A stretch of 16,341 bases of DNA from Desulfurococcales archaeon (GTDB lineage Archaea; Thermoproteota; Thermoprotei_A; Sulfolobales; Acidilobaceae): NCBI GenBank assembly GCA_027012045.1, contig JALUZI010000244.1, positions 1-16,341 of the forward strand. The letters run 5' to 3'. The notes below the pieces were generated by a model. That model worked only from the letters and a program-made list of their open reading frames with translations, was not told the origin of the DNA and ran no database searches. The stretch's first letter is position 1, and each line of letters opens with the position of its first letter. The position numbers and the translations under genes are program-made. Shown piece after piece: positions 6,397 through 12,440 of this stretch.

Positions 6397-6424
6397 TTTA
6401 AGATAAAAATGCGTGTCAAGACAC
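6397..6424 (+). promoter_or_regulatory. iorAB promoter with palindrome GTGTC-AA-GACAC
   Basis: A TATA-like stretch TTTAAGATAAAAATG (6397-6411) lies 36-50 bases before the iorA ATG. It is followed directly by the inverted repeat GTGTC (6413-6417) AA GACAC (6420-6424). The repeat would fall between TATA box and transcription start, a usual position for an archaeal repressor site. No factor in the window is linked to it by sequence. Confidence 0.45.
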
Positions 6425-6446
6425 AATAGAATAGGTGCAACGAAAA

Positions 6447-8372
6447 ATGGTCAGCAAGGGAGAGCTCCTATCGCCGCCAGGGAGCACCAGGCTACTACTG
6501 GGTAATGAAGCAATAGCCCGTGGAGCCCTAGAAGCTGGAGTAGGTTTCGTTGCAGGCTATCCTGGAACACCGTCAACCGAAATAATCGAGACACTTGCAA
6601 AGGTAGCGAAGGACCTCGGAATACATGTGGAATGGAGTACAAACGAAAAAGTGGCACTGGAAGCAGTTTATGGAGCCCAGCTCAGTGGAATCCGCTCCAT
6701 GGCAGTAATGAAACATGTTGGCTTAAACGTGGCTGCAGACCCCTTTATGACACTGTCATACACAGGTGTTGTGGGTGGGACTGTTGTAGTAACGGCTGAT
6801 GACCCTAACATGTGGAGTAGCCAGAACGAGCAGGATAACCGGTTTTACGCGTTGAAGAGCTACATACCGGTATTCGAGCCTAGTGAGCCGGGTGAAGCTA
6901 AGGATCTGGTTAAAACGTTGTTTGACCTAAGCGAGAGACTAGAGCATCCTATGCTTTTCAGGACCACAACGAGAATATCCCATGTAAGGGGGCCTGTTAC
7001 ATTCGGTGGGATTCCACAGATAAGAACCAAGGGATTCTTCAGAAAAGACCGGCCTAGGTTCACGATGATACCTGCTCATGCTAGAGAACGGAGGCGGCGC
7101 TTAATCGAGAAGTGGCCTAGTATAGTAGAAGCTTTGAGTAGCTTCGAGCCTTTCAATAGAATAGAGAATCCTGGTAATAAAATGGTTATAGTGTCATCGG
7201 GACTAGCATACTCGTATACCAGAGAAGCCCTTGAACATCTAGGATTATACGATAAAACTACCCTGGTTAAGCTGTCGACTCCTTTCCCGATACCGGACAC
7301 TATGCTGGAACCTCTCAAGGATGCAGAGAAAGTATTGATTGTGGAGGAACTCGAGCCTGTTGTGGAAATGCAAGTCAAGAGTAGGGCATACGAGCTAGGG
7401 TTAAAGGCGGATATACACGGGAAAGACCTGGTCCCCCTAATAGGCGAGCTGAGACTCGATAAAGTGGCACGGGCAGTAGCAGAGTTCCACGGGCTTGAAA
7501 CATTACCGCCAAACATATCCGGGCAATCATCAGTAGACAACATCGAACTACCAGCTAGACCCCCAGCCATGTGTCCAGGGTGTCCCCACAGAGGGACCTA
7601 CTACGCGCTAAGGAAAGCGGTTAACAAGGCTAGGGTAAAACCAGTTTTCAGCGGCGATATCGGGTGCTATAGCCTGGGAGTCCTTCCACCATTCCAGGAG
7701 CAAGATACAATAATAGAGATGGGTGGAAGCATAGGCCTCGGGAACGGTTTCGCACACACTTTAAGCGATCAATTCCCAATAGCAATAATTGGCGACTCAA
7801 CGTTTTTCCACTCTGGGATAACAGGGCTGGTGAACGCTGTCTATAACAAAGCCCCCCAGCTGATAATAGTTCTTGACAACAGAGTAACTGGTATGACGGG
7901 AGAACAACCACATCCCGGAACAGGAGTAACAGCTACTTACGAGGAAACCGTTCCAATAGACATTAAGAAAATAGCTAAGGCGGTAGGAGTAGAGTACGTA
8001 GGAGAGTTCGATCCATTCAACATTAAAGAGTCGAGTGACACTATCTACGAAGCAATAAACTACGTTAAGAACGAACGTAAACCTGCTTTGCTTGTAGCCA
8101 GGAGGGCTTGTGCACTAGAGGTTGACAGGAGAGCTAAGAGGAAGGGTATAGAGAACCCGATATATCAGGTTGTCCTAGACAAGTGTACTGGATGCGGAGT
8201 ATGCTATAACGCATTCACATGCCCCGCAATAATGGTCCGCGATGATAAGAAAGCTTACATCGACGAAACACTATGTACCGGCTGCGGAGTATGCGCAGAG
8301 GTTTGCCCGTTTGACGCTATAGTCAAGGTTAAGGAAGGTGACCCTGAGTGGTACGATCTCTGGAACATATGA
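6447..8372 (+). CDS. iorA: Indolepyruvate:ferredoxin oxidoreductase, alpha subunit
   Basis: This subunit, 641 aa from the ATG, carries the thiamine-diphosphate site and two [4Fe-4S] clusters of the enzyme that decarboxylates indolepyruvate and other aryl pyruvates to acyl-CoA, reducing ferredoxin. In order: a pyrimidine-binding domain with GYPGTPSTE near 37-45, a middle domain, a TPP-binding domain starting at CPGCPHRG near 376 with the GDS...DN motif near 449-478, then ferredoxin-like cysteines. The first cluster is C-x2-C-x2-C-x5-C and the second C-x2-C-x2-C-x3-C-P; the longer last spacing of the first cluster is consistent with archaeal IorA. An in-frame GTG at 6435 lies within the GGTG that serves as Shine-Dalgarno for the ATG at 6447, so the ATG is chosen. 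iorB follows directly. Confidence 0.96.
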   Translation: MVSKGELLSPPGSTRLLLGNEAIARGALEAGVGFVAGYPGTPSTEIIETLAKVAKDLGIHVEWSTNEKVALEAVYGAQLSGIRSMAVMKHVGLNVAADPFMTLSYTGVVGGTVVVTADDPNMWSSQNEQDNRFYALKSYIPVFEPSEPGEAKDLVKTLFDLSERLEHPMLFRTTTRISHVRGPVTFGGIPQIRTKGFFRKDRPRFTMIPAHARERRRRLIEKWPSIVEALSSFEPFNRIENPGNKMVIVSSGLAYSYTREALEHLGLYDKTTLVKLSTPFPIPDTMLEPLKDAEKVLIVEELEPVVEMQVKSRAYELGLKADIHGKDLVPLIGELRLDKVARAVAEFHGLETLPPNISGQSSVDNIELPARPPAMCPGCPHRGTYYALRKAVNKARVKPVFSGDIGCYSLGVLPPFQEQDTIIEMGGSIGLGNGFAHTLSDQFPIAIIGDSTFFHSGITGLVNAVYNKAPQLIIVLDNRVTGMTGEQPHPGTGVTATYEETVPIDIKKIAKAVGVEYVGEFDPFNIKESSDTIYEAINYVKNERKPALLVARRACALEVDRRAKRKGIENPIYQVVLDKCTGCGVCYNAFTCPAIMVRDDKKAYIDETLCTGCGVCAEVCPFDAIVKVKEGDPEWYDLWNI

Positions 8373-8382
8373 GGTGATTAAG

Positions 8383-8967
8383 ATGGAGAGGTTGAATATT
8401 ATAGTTGCAGGAGTAGGAGGTCAAGGACTTATAACGCTATCAAACGTCCTCGGCAAAGCCGCAGTTAATTCGGGAACCAAGGTCCTAGTGGCTGAGACAC
8501 ACGGGCTAAGCCAGAGAGGGGGGAGTGTCGAGGTTCACGTTAGACTAGGAAATGTTTATGCTCCACTTATTCCTGTGGGAGGAGCGGATATTTTAGTAGG
8601 TATGGAGCTGATAGAGGCGGCCAGATTCTTATACTACCTGAAGAGCGGTGGTGTGACAGTATTGAATGACCGTGTCATAAAACCGGCTGTTCCAGGTGTT
8701 ATAGAGCCTGCCCGTGACGACCTAGTAAATTACATTTCAAGTCATGCTAGTAACGTTTACCTAGTGAATGCATTGGAGCTAGCTGAAAGAGCTGGGAGCC
8801 CGCTAGCTCAGAATATGGCTGTTCTGGGAGCTCTTGTTTCTACGGGTATCCTGGAAGGATTTGTGTCAAAGGAGGCTATAGTTAGGGTCATAAAAACTCT
8901 TCGTAACCCGGAGGTAAACGTGAAGGCGTTCGAGTTAGGCTTCAGTGAAACCAGGCGCCTCAAATGA
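8383..8967 (+). CDS. iorB: Indolepyruvate:ferredoxin oxidoreductase, beta subunit
   Basis: This is the gamma-type (POR-gamma domain) subunit that pairs with IorA and contributes to CoA binding and catalysis. The N-terminus has the glycine-rich IIVAGVGGQG motif (6-15), then AETHGLSQRGGSVEVHVRLG (37-56), both diagnostic for this family. From the ATG at 8383 the product is 194 aa, the usual family length; the ATG is preceded by GAGGTGAT overlapping the end of iorA, while a longer reading from a GTG at 8338 would extend into iorA and lacks a ribosome site. Only ten bases separate the two genes, so they form one operon. The 3' end overlaps the convergent 93-aa gene by 33 bases. Confidence 0.96.
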   Translation: MERLNIIVAGVGGQGLITLSNVLGKAAVNSGTKVLVAETHGLSQRGGSVEVHVRLGNVYAPLIPVGGADILVGMELIEAARFLYYLKSGGVTVLNDRVIKPAVPGVIEPARDDLVNYISSHASNVYLVNALELAERAGSPLAQNMAVLGALVSTGILEGFVSKEAIVRVIKTLRNPEVNVKAFELGFSETRRLK

Positions 8968-9216
8968 TGTAGTTTTTATTTCCTCTACACTGGTAACCAG
9001 ATTATACTTCTTCAATTCCTCATATTGCGATCTCAAGTAGGATAACGCCGCACTATAAACTATCCTCTCCACTTCACCGAACTCCCCACCATTAACTGAG
9101 GCTGCAATCATCTTCTTCTTGTAATAATCCATGCTACGCTCTACAGATCTCAGCTCGCTCTCCACTATCTCGTTAAATGCTGTAGACAACCCTTTTTCAC
9201 TATTATATAAGTGCAT
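8935..9216 (-). CDS. Helical protein of unknown function (93 aa)
   Basis: The ATG at 9216 follows GGGTGA with five bases between, a good ribosome site. The product is almost wholly helical and charged: NEIVESELRSVERSMDYYKK, then EFGEVERIVYSAALSYLRSQ, suggesting a two-helix hairpin or coiled coil. No cysteine, signal peptide or membrane segment is present. I do not recognise the family. Its last ten codons lie antisense to the end of iorB, and its start is divergent from the zinc-module gene across an 89-bp gap with A/T-rich TATA candidates (AGTTTTAATCC on the minus strand near 9241-9251). The overlap could mean the last residues are not conserved, but the ribosome site and promoter argue for a real gene. 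Confidence 0.65.
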   Translation of the reverse strand: MHLYNSEKGLSTAFNEIVESELRSVERSMDYYKKKMIAASVNGGEFGEVERIVYSAALSYLRSQYEELKKYNLVTSVEEIKTTSFEAPGFTEA

Positions 9217-9239
9217 ATGTTCACCCGTAAAACTGTTTT

Positions 9240-9255
9240 GGGATTAAAACTATAA
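9240..9255. promoter_or_regulatory. A/T-rich promoter element between divergent 93-aa gene and zinc-module gene
   Basis: GGATTAAAACTATAATC is the only strongly A/T-rich stretch in the gap. It lies about 25-35 bases before the minus-strand ATG at 9216 and 50-65 bases before the plus-strand TTG at 9306, so it may serve both genes or mainly the 93-aa gene. The assignment is by eye. Confidence 0.3.
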
Positions 9256-9305
9256 TCATGGTGTATCTTGGTACAACTCGAGTATTACGATTGGGAGGAT
9301 AGAGC

Positions 9306-9641
9306 TTGGACAACAGAATAGACAAATGCGAGATTTGCGGTAAACCTGCTGTTGCACGTTGCCGCATATGCGGTAGACATGTTTGCGAAGACCACTATGT
9401 AGCAGATAAAGGTGTATGCAGCATATGCGCGAAAACACTATGTGAATTCTGTGGAGAGAGACTTGCTATTAACACTTGTGCGATCTGTGGAAGACTAGGT
9501 TGTGACAGATGTCTTATTCAAGTTGACCCGTCGAGATGGATTTGCCGCGAATGCCTAGGAAAGTATAGGAATAAAGGAGAATTAACCGAGAGCGTTTTAT
9601 GTAGACCTTCCTCCAGTCTAGCCAGATCATTGTGGGGATGA
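9306..9641 (+). CDS. Cysteine-rich zinc protein with two tandem B-box-like cross-brace modules
   Basis: This 111-aa protein has sixteen potential metal ligands in two similar blocks. Block 1 is C8-x2-C11-x7-C19-x2-C22-x4-C27-x2-H30-x7-C38-x2-C41; block 2 is C46-x2-C49-x8-C58-x2-C61-x4-C66-x2-C69-x10-C80-x2-C83. In each, pairs 1 and 3 and pairs 2 and 4 can form a cross-brace, as in B-box and RING-like fingers, so four zinc ions are predicted. The repeat of CxICGR in both blocks (RCRICGRHVC and TCAICGRLGC) points to internal duplication. The tail after residue 85 is basic and polar. The TTG start is fixed by GGGAGGAT seven bases before it. The function is unknown; zinc modules of this kind mediate protein or nucleic acid contacts. 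It precedes a co-oriented gene that appears to have its own promoter. Confidence 0.8.
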   Translation: MDNRIDKCEICGKPAVARCRICGRHVCEDHYVADKGVCSICAKTLCEFCGERLAINTCAICGRLGCDRCLIQVDPSRWICRECLGKYRNKGELTESVLCRPSSSLARSLWG

Positions 9642-9675
9642 CTATACTGCCACCATTAGATTCCAACTCGGTATC

Positions 9676-9686
9676 CTTTTAATACC
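9676..9686 (+). promoter_or_regulatory. TATA-like element of the 183-aa gene
   Basis: CCTTTTAATACC lies 37-47 bases before the GTG at 9723, which would place transcription start near 9708-9712, just at the GGTG ribosome site. This supports the GTG start over an upstream in-frame TTG at 9690, which would lie before or at the transcription start. Confidence 0.45.
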
Positions 9687-9722
9687 TGATTGATTTCTTT
9701 CTTATGGTCTTGGTGTACCAAC

Positions 9723-10274
9723 GTGGCTGTCGAAGTTGGTGATGTATTGGAGAGCACTGCAACGAGCTATGAAGAAATGATGTCATCTATACCAGCGGAA
9801 GGGTTAAAGAATGTTATGATGAGAAGTGCGTATTCTAGAATCATTGAGATGTTGTCTAAAGTGAAGAGTATCTATAATAGGTCTCTATGCCTCGCGAAAG
9901 CCACTGATAAATGTGTGAAAGGCGATTTAGGAGAATACTGTACCACCGACTGTGGCAACCTAGGACTGATTACTAATGGCCGATTAGTTATCTTCAAATT
10001 CGGCAGTAACGCCTTCTCTATAACACTTGAAGGCGGTAACATAGCTATTAAGAGCAAGCGTGTTTCCCTTGATATAAGTAGTAATGGCCTATTGAAGATC
10101 GTTCTACCTGGGTCAACGGGGGAACAAGTAATAGAAATCAATATGAGGAACAGTGATGAGGTATACGAGAACCTGTCGTTGATGAAGTACTCTTTTAGAC
10201 TAATAGAAGCTCTCCTAGGTAAAGTAGAAGACACTCTTTCCTACTGCGCGAAAACCCGGATGATAGCTTGCTGA
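9723..10274 (+). CDS. Protein of unknown function (183 aa)
   Basis: I do not recognise this protein. From the GTG at 9723 (GGTG seven bases upstream) it starts MAVEVGDVLESTATSYEEMM. Residues 1-60 are helical; a segment with four cysteines follows (CLAKATDKC and YCTTDC); residues 80-140 read as beta strands (GRLVIFKFGSNAFSITLEGG and NIAIKSKRVSLDISSNGLLK), and the end is helical with two more cysteines. No membrane segment or signal peptide is visible. The four central cysteines could bind a metal. It follows the zinc-module gene by 81 bases but has its own TATA-like element, so co-regulation is possible and operon membership uncertain. Confidence 0.75.
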   Translation: MAVEVGDVLESTATSYEEMMSSIPAEGLKNVMMRSAYSRIIEMLSKVKSIYNRSLCLAKATDKCVKGDLGEYCTTDCGNLGLITNGRLVIFKFGSNAFSITLEGGNIAIKSKRVSLDISSNGLLKIVLPGSTGEQVIEINMRNSDEVYENLSLMKYSFRLIEALLGKVEDTLSYCAKTRMIAC

Positions 10275-10285
10275 CTCCGGGCTAC

Positions 10286-10299
10286 TCTATCTTTTTCCC
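10286..10299 (+). terminator. Pyrimidine-rich tract after the 183-aa gene
   Basis: CTATCTTTTTCCCT starts 12 bases after the stop codon. A T5 run in a pyrimidine context is a plausible archaeal U-tract terminator; no hairpin is needed or clearly present. Confidence 0.35.
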
Positions 10300-10386
10300 T
10301 CACCGCCGGTTGAAGACTTATTAAAGATTATACATGAATCCTAATTCTTATGGGAATAATATTATAACAATTAGAGGTGGCGAGTC

Positions 10387-10584
10387 ATGGCCCTCCAAGA
10401 CAGTTCCAAGGAGAAATATCCACCGGTCAAAGTATTCAACCCCTATACGGGAAAAGAAGAAATGCTAGTCCCCAAGAAGGTCTGGAAAATACGTGAGAAC
10501 CTGAAAATGGGTCAGTTCCAGTGCCCCCATACCGGCAGGTTCTTCAAAGCTAAAGTCCCTATTGACTATCCGGAAGTGAATTAA
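10387..10584 (+). CDS. Cren7-like chromatin protein, short-loop form (65 aa)
   Basis: Cren7 is an abundant crenarchaeal DNA-binding protein that wraps, bends and stiffens DNA through a small SH3-like beta barrel. The match is clear along the fold: PVKVFNPYTGKEEMLVPKKV corresponds to the Cren7 N-terminal strands (VKV..P.GKEAELVPEKVW), and GQFQCPHTGRFFKAKVPIDY to the C-terminal strands (GLFKDPETGKYFRHKLPDDYP). Trp33 and Phe43 match DNA-contacting residues of Sulfolobus Cren7. The loop between the third and fourth strands is four residues shorter (IRENLKMG in place of LAPKGRKGVKIG), and the N-terminus is a few residues longer and polar. The ATG follows GAGGTGG by six bases; TTATTAAAG near 10318 is a possible TATA box. 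The assignment rests on remembered family sequence, not on a search. Confidence 0.85.
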   Translation: MALQDSSKEKYPPVKVFNPYTGKEEMLVPKKVWKIRENLKMGQFQCPHTGRFFKAKVPIDYPEVN

Positions 10585-10593
10585 CACATATGT

Positions 10594-10667
10594 AAGGGCT
10601 CAGATGAAACCTCTCTTTCTTCAAACCCACAATCGAGGTCAGATTCCGGCGCATTCATCACAGCCCT
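10594..10667 (-). ncRNA. C/D box guide sRNA
   Basis: On the minus strand all parts of an archaeal C/D sRNA are present in order: terminal stem strand AGGGC (10667-10663), C box GTGATGA (10661-10655), a 12-nt guide ATGCGCCGGAAT, D' box CTGA (10642-10639), a 14-nt spacer, C' box TTGAAGA (10624-10618), a 14-nt guide AAGAGAGGTTTCAT, D box CTGA (10603-10600), and closing stem GCCCT (10599-10595). Such RNAs bind L7Ae, Nop5 and fibrillarin and direct 2'-O-methylation of the target base paired to the fifth guide base before D or D'. The predicted targets are ATTCCGGCGCAT and ATGAAACCTCTCTT in rRNA or tRNA; I could not identify them. The D'-C' spacer is slightly long and the C' box is degenerate, as is common. 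Confidence 0.8.
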
Positions 10668-10693
10668 GTAAATGCTTGATTCGATCTGACAGG

Positions 10694-10700
10694 TTTTAAA
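10694..10700 (-). promoter_or_regulatory. TATA-like element of the C/D box sRNA
   Basis: TTTAAAA on the minus strand is centred about 30 bases before the predicted sRNA 5' end at 10667, the standard archaeal TATA-to-start distance. It lies between the stop codon of the downstream moeA paralogue (10713-10715) and the sRNA, so the sRNA need not depend on read-through. Confidence 0.6.
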
Positions 10701-10712
10701 TTAGGTAGGGAA

Positions 10713-12440
10713 CTAGGGGGAGTTCTTTTCCGGTAAAAACAATACTAACTCTTCGTTTCCAACTTTCTCAATAGCATATTTCTGCAACTCTTGATCCTGG
10801 TCAATGAAATCGGAGGGAAGTATGGTGCAGTCCAAATAACCTTTCTTAAACAGCGAGGACAACCCCTGGAATCTGGGGTGATAGAGCAATGTACCGCCTA
10901 CATGTTTCTCTAGGAACCCATAACCTGCCCTGATACCCGAGTAGTTACACTTACCGGTTTTCTCTAGTTTGACCAGGCTCCTCGAGCCTAGGTATACGAT
11001 TTTTCTAGAAGAGAATTCTTCTCCCATTACGTCTCTAGGCGCTATTATGTAGTTCATATGCCCTATCAGGTCGGTGTCAAGCTGGTCTTTTGACAGGCTG
11101 AGTATCCTATACTGGAATGTCCCTATATTGTCCTCTATCAAACTGGAATACTCATCCCACTCTGCTACATCTGTTAGTGCATATATAGTTGTTACAGGTT
11201 TCCTCTTAATAGCTACTCTAACTTTGGTTCCCTTAGTGAGCGGGGCATATGCGTTTGAAGGTATTTCTATCAGACCGTCAGACCAGGCGTATGATGCTAT
11301 CATGTAACTGTCGCGGGCGACTGGCCATGCGTATTCGCCGTCTATTGCTACTGGTATGTAAGTAGTTCTCCCCCTTGTCCCGTATATAGTTACAGGTAGT
11401 GTTAACTCCTTCGAACTGCAGGAAGGTTCTAGTGTTAGGCCTAGCTCACGTAGGAACTTCTCAACTATCTTCTCGAACACGTTTACAGCGCTTCTAGGAT
11501 TTCCCGGTAGACCGAAGAATGGTTTGTCATTTATAACCCCTATTATGGTCGGCTTACCGGGTTTTATCTTTAACCCGTGAAACAGGATTTTGCCTATTTT
11601 TTCTACGGCCTTATAGAGAACATCTTCGGGGCCCGCTGATGTGCCTCCTGTGAATACTATTATGTCTGATTTATCTGATGCTTTGGAGAGGGCCTCTGTT
11701 ATTTGTTCTAGGTCATCTCTTATTATACCGTGGTCTAGGACGTCTGCTCCGAGTTCTTTTAGGCGTGTAATAAGATATGATCTATTAGAATTGAATATCT
11801 TACCTTCCTCGAGTTTAGAACCGGGTTCTACAAGTTCATCCCCAGTGCTTCCAACAGAAACCCTAATCCTCCGTGTAACTCTCACTTCACCAATGCCAAC
11901 CGAAGCGATAGAAGAAGCTACTTGCGGGGTAACCAATGTACCTTTAGATGCCACCAAGTCCCCCTTACCTATATCCGTTGAAGGTAAAGCAATGTTCATC
12001 CAGACACCGCCGCTCCTCGTGAGAATAGCCCTACCGTTTTCTATCTCAACATATTCTATAGGAACCACAGCATCAGCCCCCAAAGGGATCCATGCGCCGG
12101 TATCCACCTCTACACACGACCCTGGTTTCACACTAATGGAAGGTTTCTCCCCTACATGAACCAGTCCCGAGTAGATGAGTGAAACTGGGTGAGATTCGTC
12201 GGCATGTTTAGTGTCAATAGAACGAACCGCGCAACCATCCACCAGTGACCTAGGATAGTAAGGGAGATCTATAGGGGAGTAAACGTTTGATGCCAAAAGC
12301 CTTCCTAGGGAATCCTCTATTCTAACAATGGCAGTGTCTTCCATCAGCCTTCTGAATAGTGTCTCGCCAGTTATGCTCAAAAGAGACTCAACAGCTAAAC
12401 CGGGGTCTACGAGTGTTTTGAACACTTTTCTCCCTTTCAT
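10713..12440 (-). CDS. moeA: MoeA molybdopterin molybdenumtransferase with shortened C-terminal PBP-like domain
   Basis: MoeA inserts molybdate (or tungstate) into adenylated molybdopterin. This 575-aa copy has domains I-IV to about residue 412, with PYYPRSLVDGCAV (60-72), the transferase motif GGTSAGPEDVLYKAVEKIG (265-283), HGLKIKPGKPT (288-298) and LPGNPRSA (311-318). Residues about 415-575 resemble the periplasmic-binding-protein-like domain often fused to archaeal MoeA, including a CNYSGIRAGYGFLEKHVGG helix (498-516) at the usual SGTR position and a GYLDC strand near 534. At about 160 residues it is shorter than the usual 200 or more, and its first half seems abbreviated. The ATG overlaps the upstream moeA stop as ATGA, so the two are translationally coupled. 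Whether the pair splits Mo and W between them is inference. Confidence 0.92.
   Translation of the reverse strand: MKGRKVFKTLVDPGLAVESLLSITGETLFRRLMEDTAIVRIEDSLGRLLASNVYSPIDLPYYPRSLVDGCAVRSIDTKHADESHPVSLIYSGLVHVGEKPSISVKPGSCVEVDTGAWIPLGADAVVPIEYVEIENGRAILTRSGGVWMNIALPSTDIGKGDLVASKGTLVTPQVASSIASVGIGEVRVTRRIRVSVGSTGDELVEPGSKLEEGKIFNSNRSYLITRLKELGADVLDHGIIRDDLEQITEALSKASDKSDIIVFTGGTSAGPEDVLYKAVEKIGKILFHGLKIKPGKPTIIGVINDKPFFGLPGNPRSAVNVFEKIVEKFLRELGLTLEPSCSSKELTLPVTIYGTRGRTTYIPVAIDGEYAWPVARDSYMIASYAWSDGLIEIPSNAYAPLTKGTKVRVAIKRKPVTTIYALTDVAEWDEYSSLIEDNIGTFQYRILSLSKDQLDTDLIGHMNYIIAPRDVMGEEFSSRKIVYLGSRSLVKLEKTGKCNYSGIRAGYGFLEKHVGGTLLYHPRFQGLSSLFKKGYLDCTILPSDFIDQDQELQKYAIEKVGNEELVLFLPEKNSP

Noticed and set aside
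7076..7570. 164-codon open frame antisense to iorA
   Set aside because: It lies wholly within a well-supported enzyme gene, has Ser/Leu-rich low-complexity composition typical of antisense frames and no ribosome site.
10638..10690. Inverted repeat GTCAGAT ... ATCTGAC
   Set aside because: The left copy is the D' box with flanking sRNA sequence and the right copy is upstream of the sRNA; the pairing is probably chance and not conserved structure.
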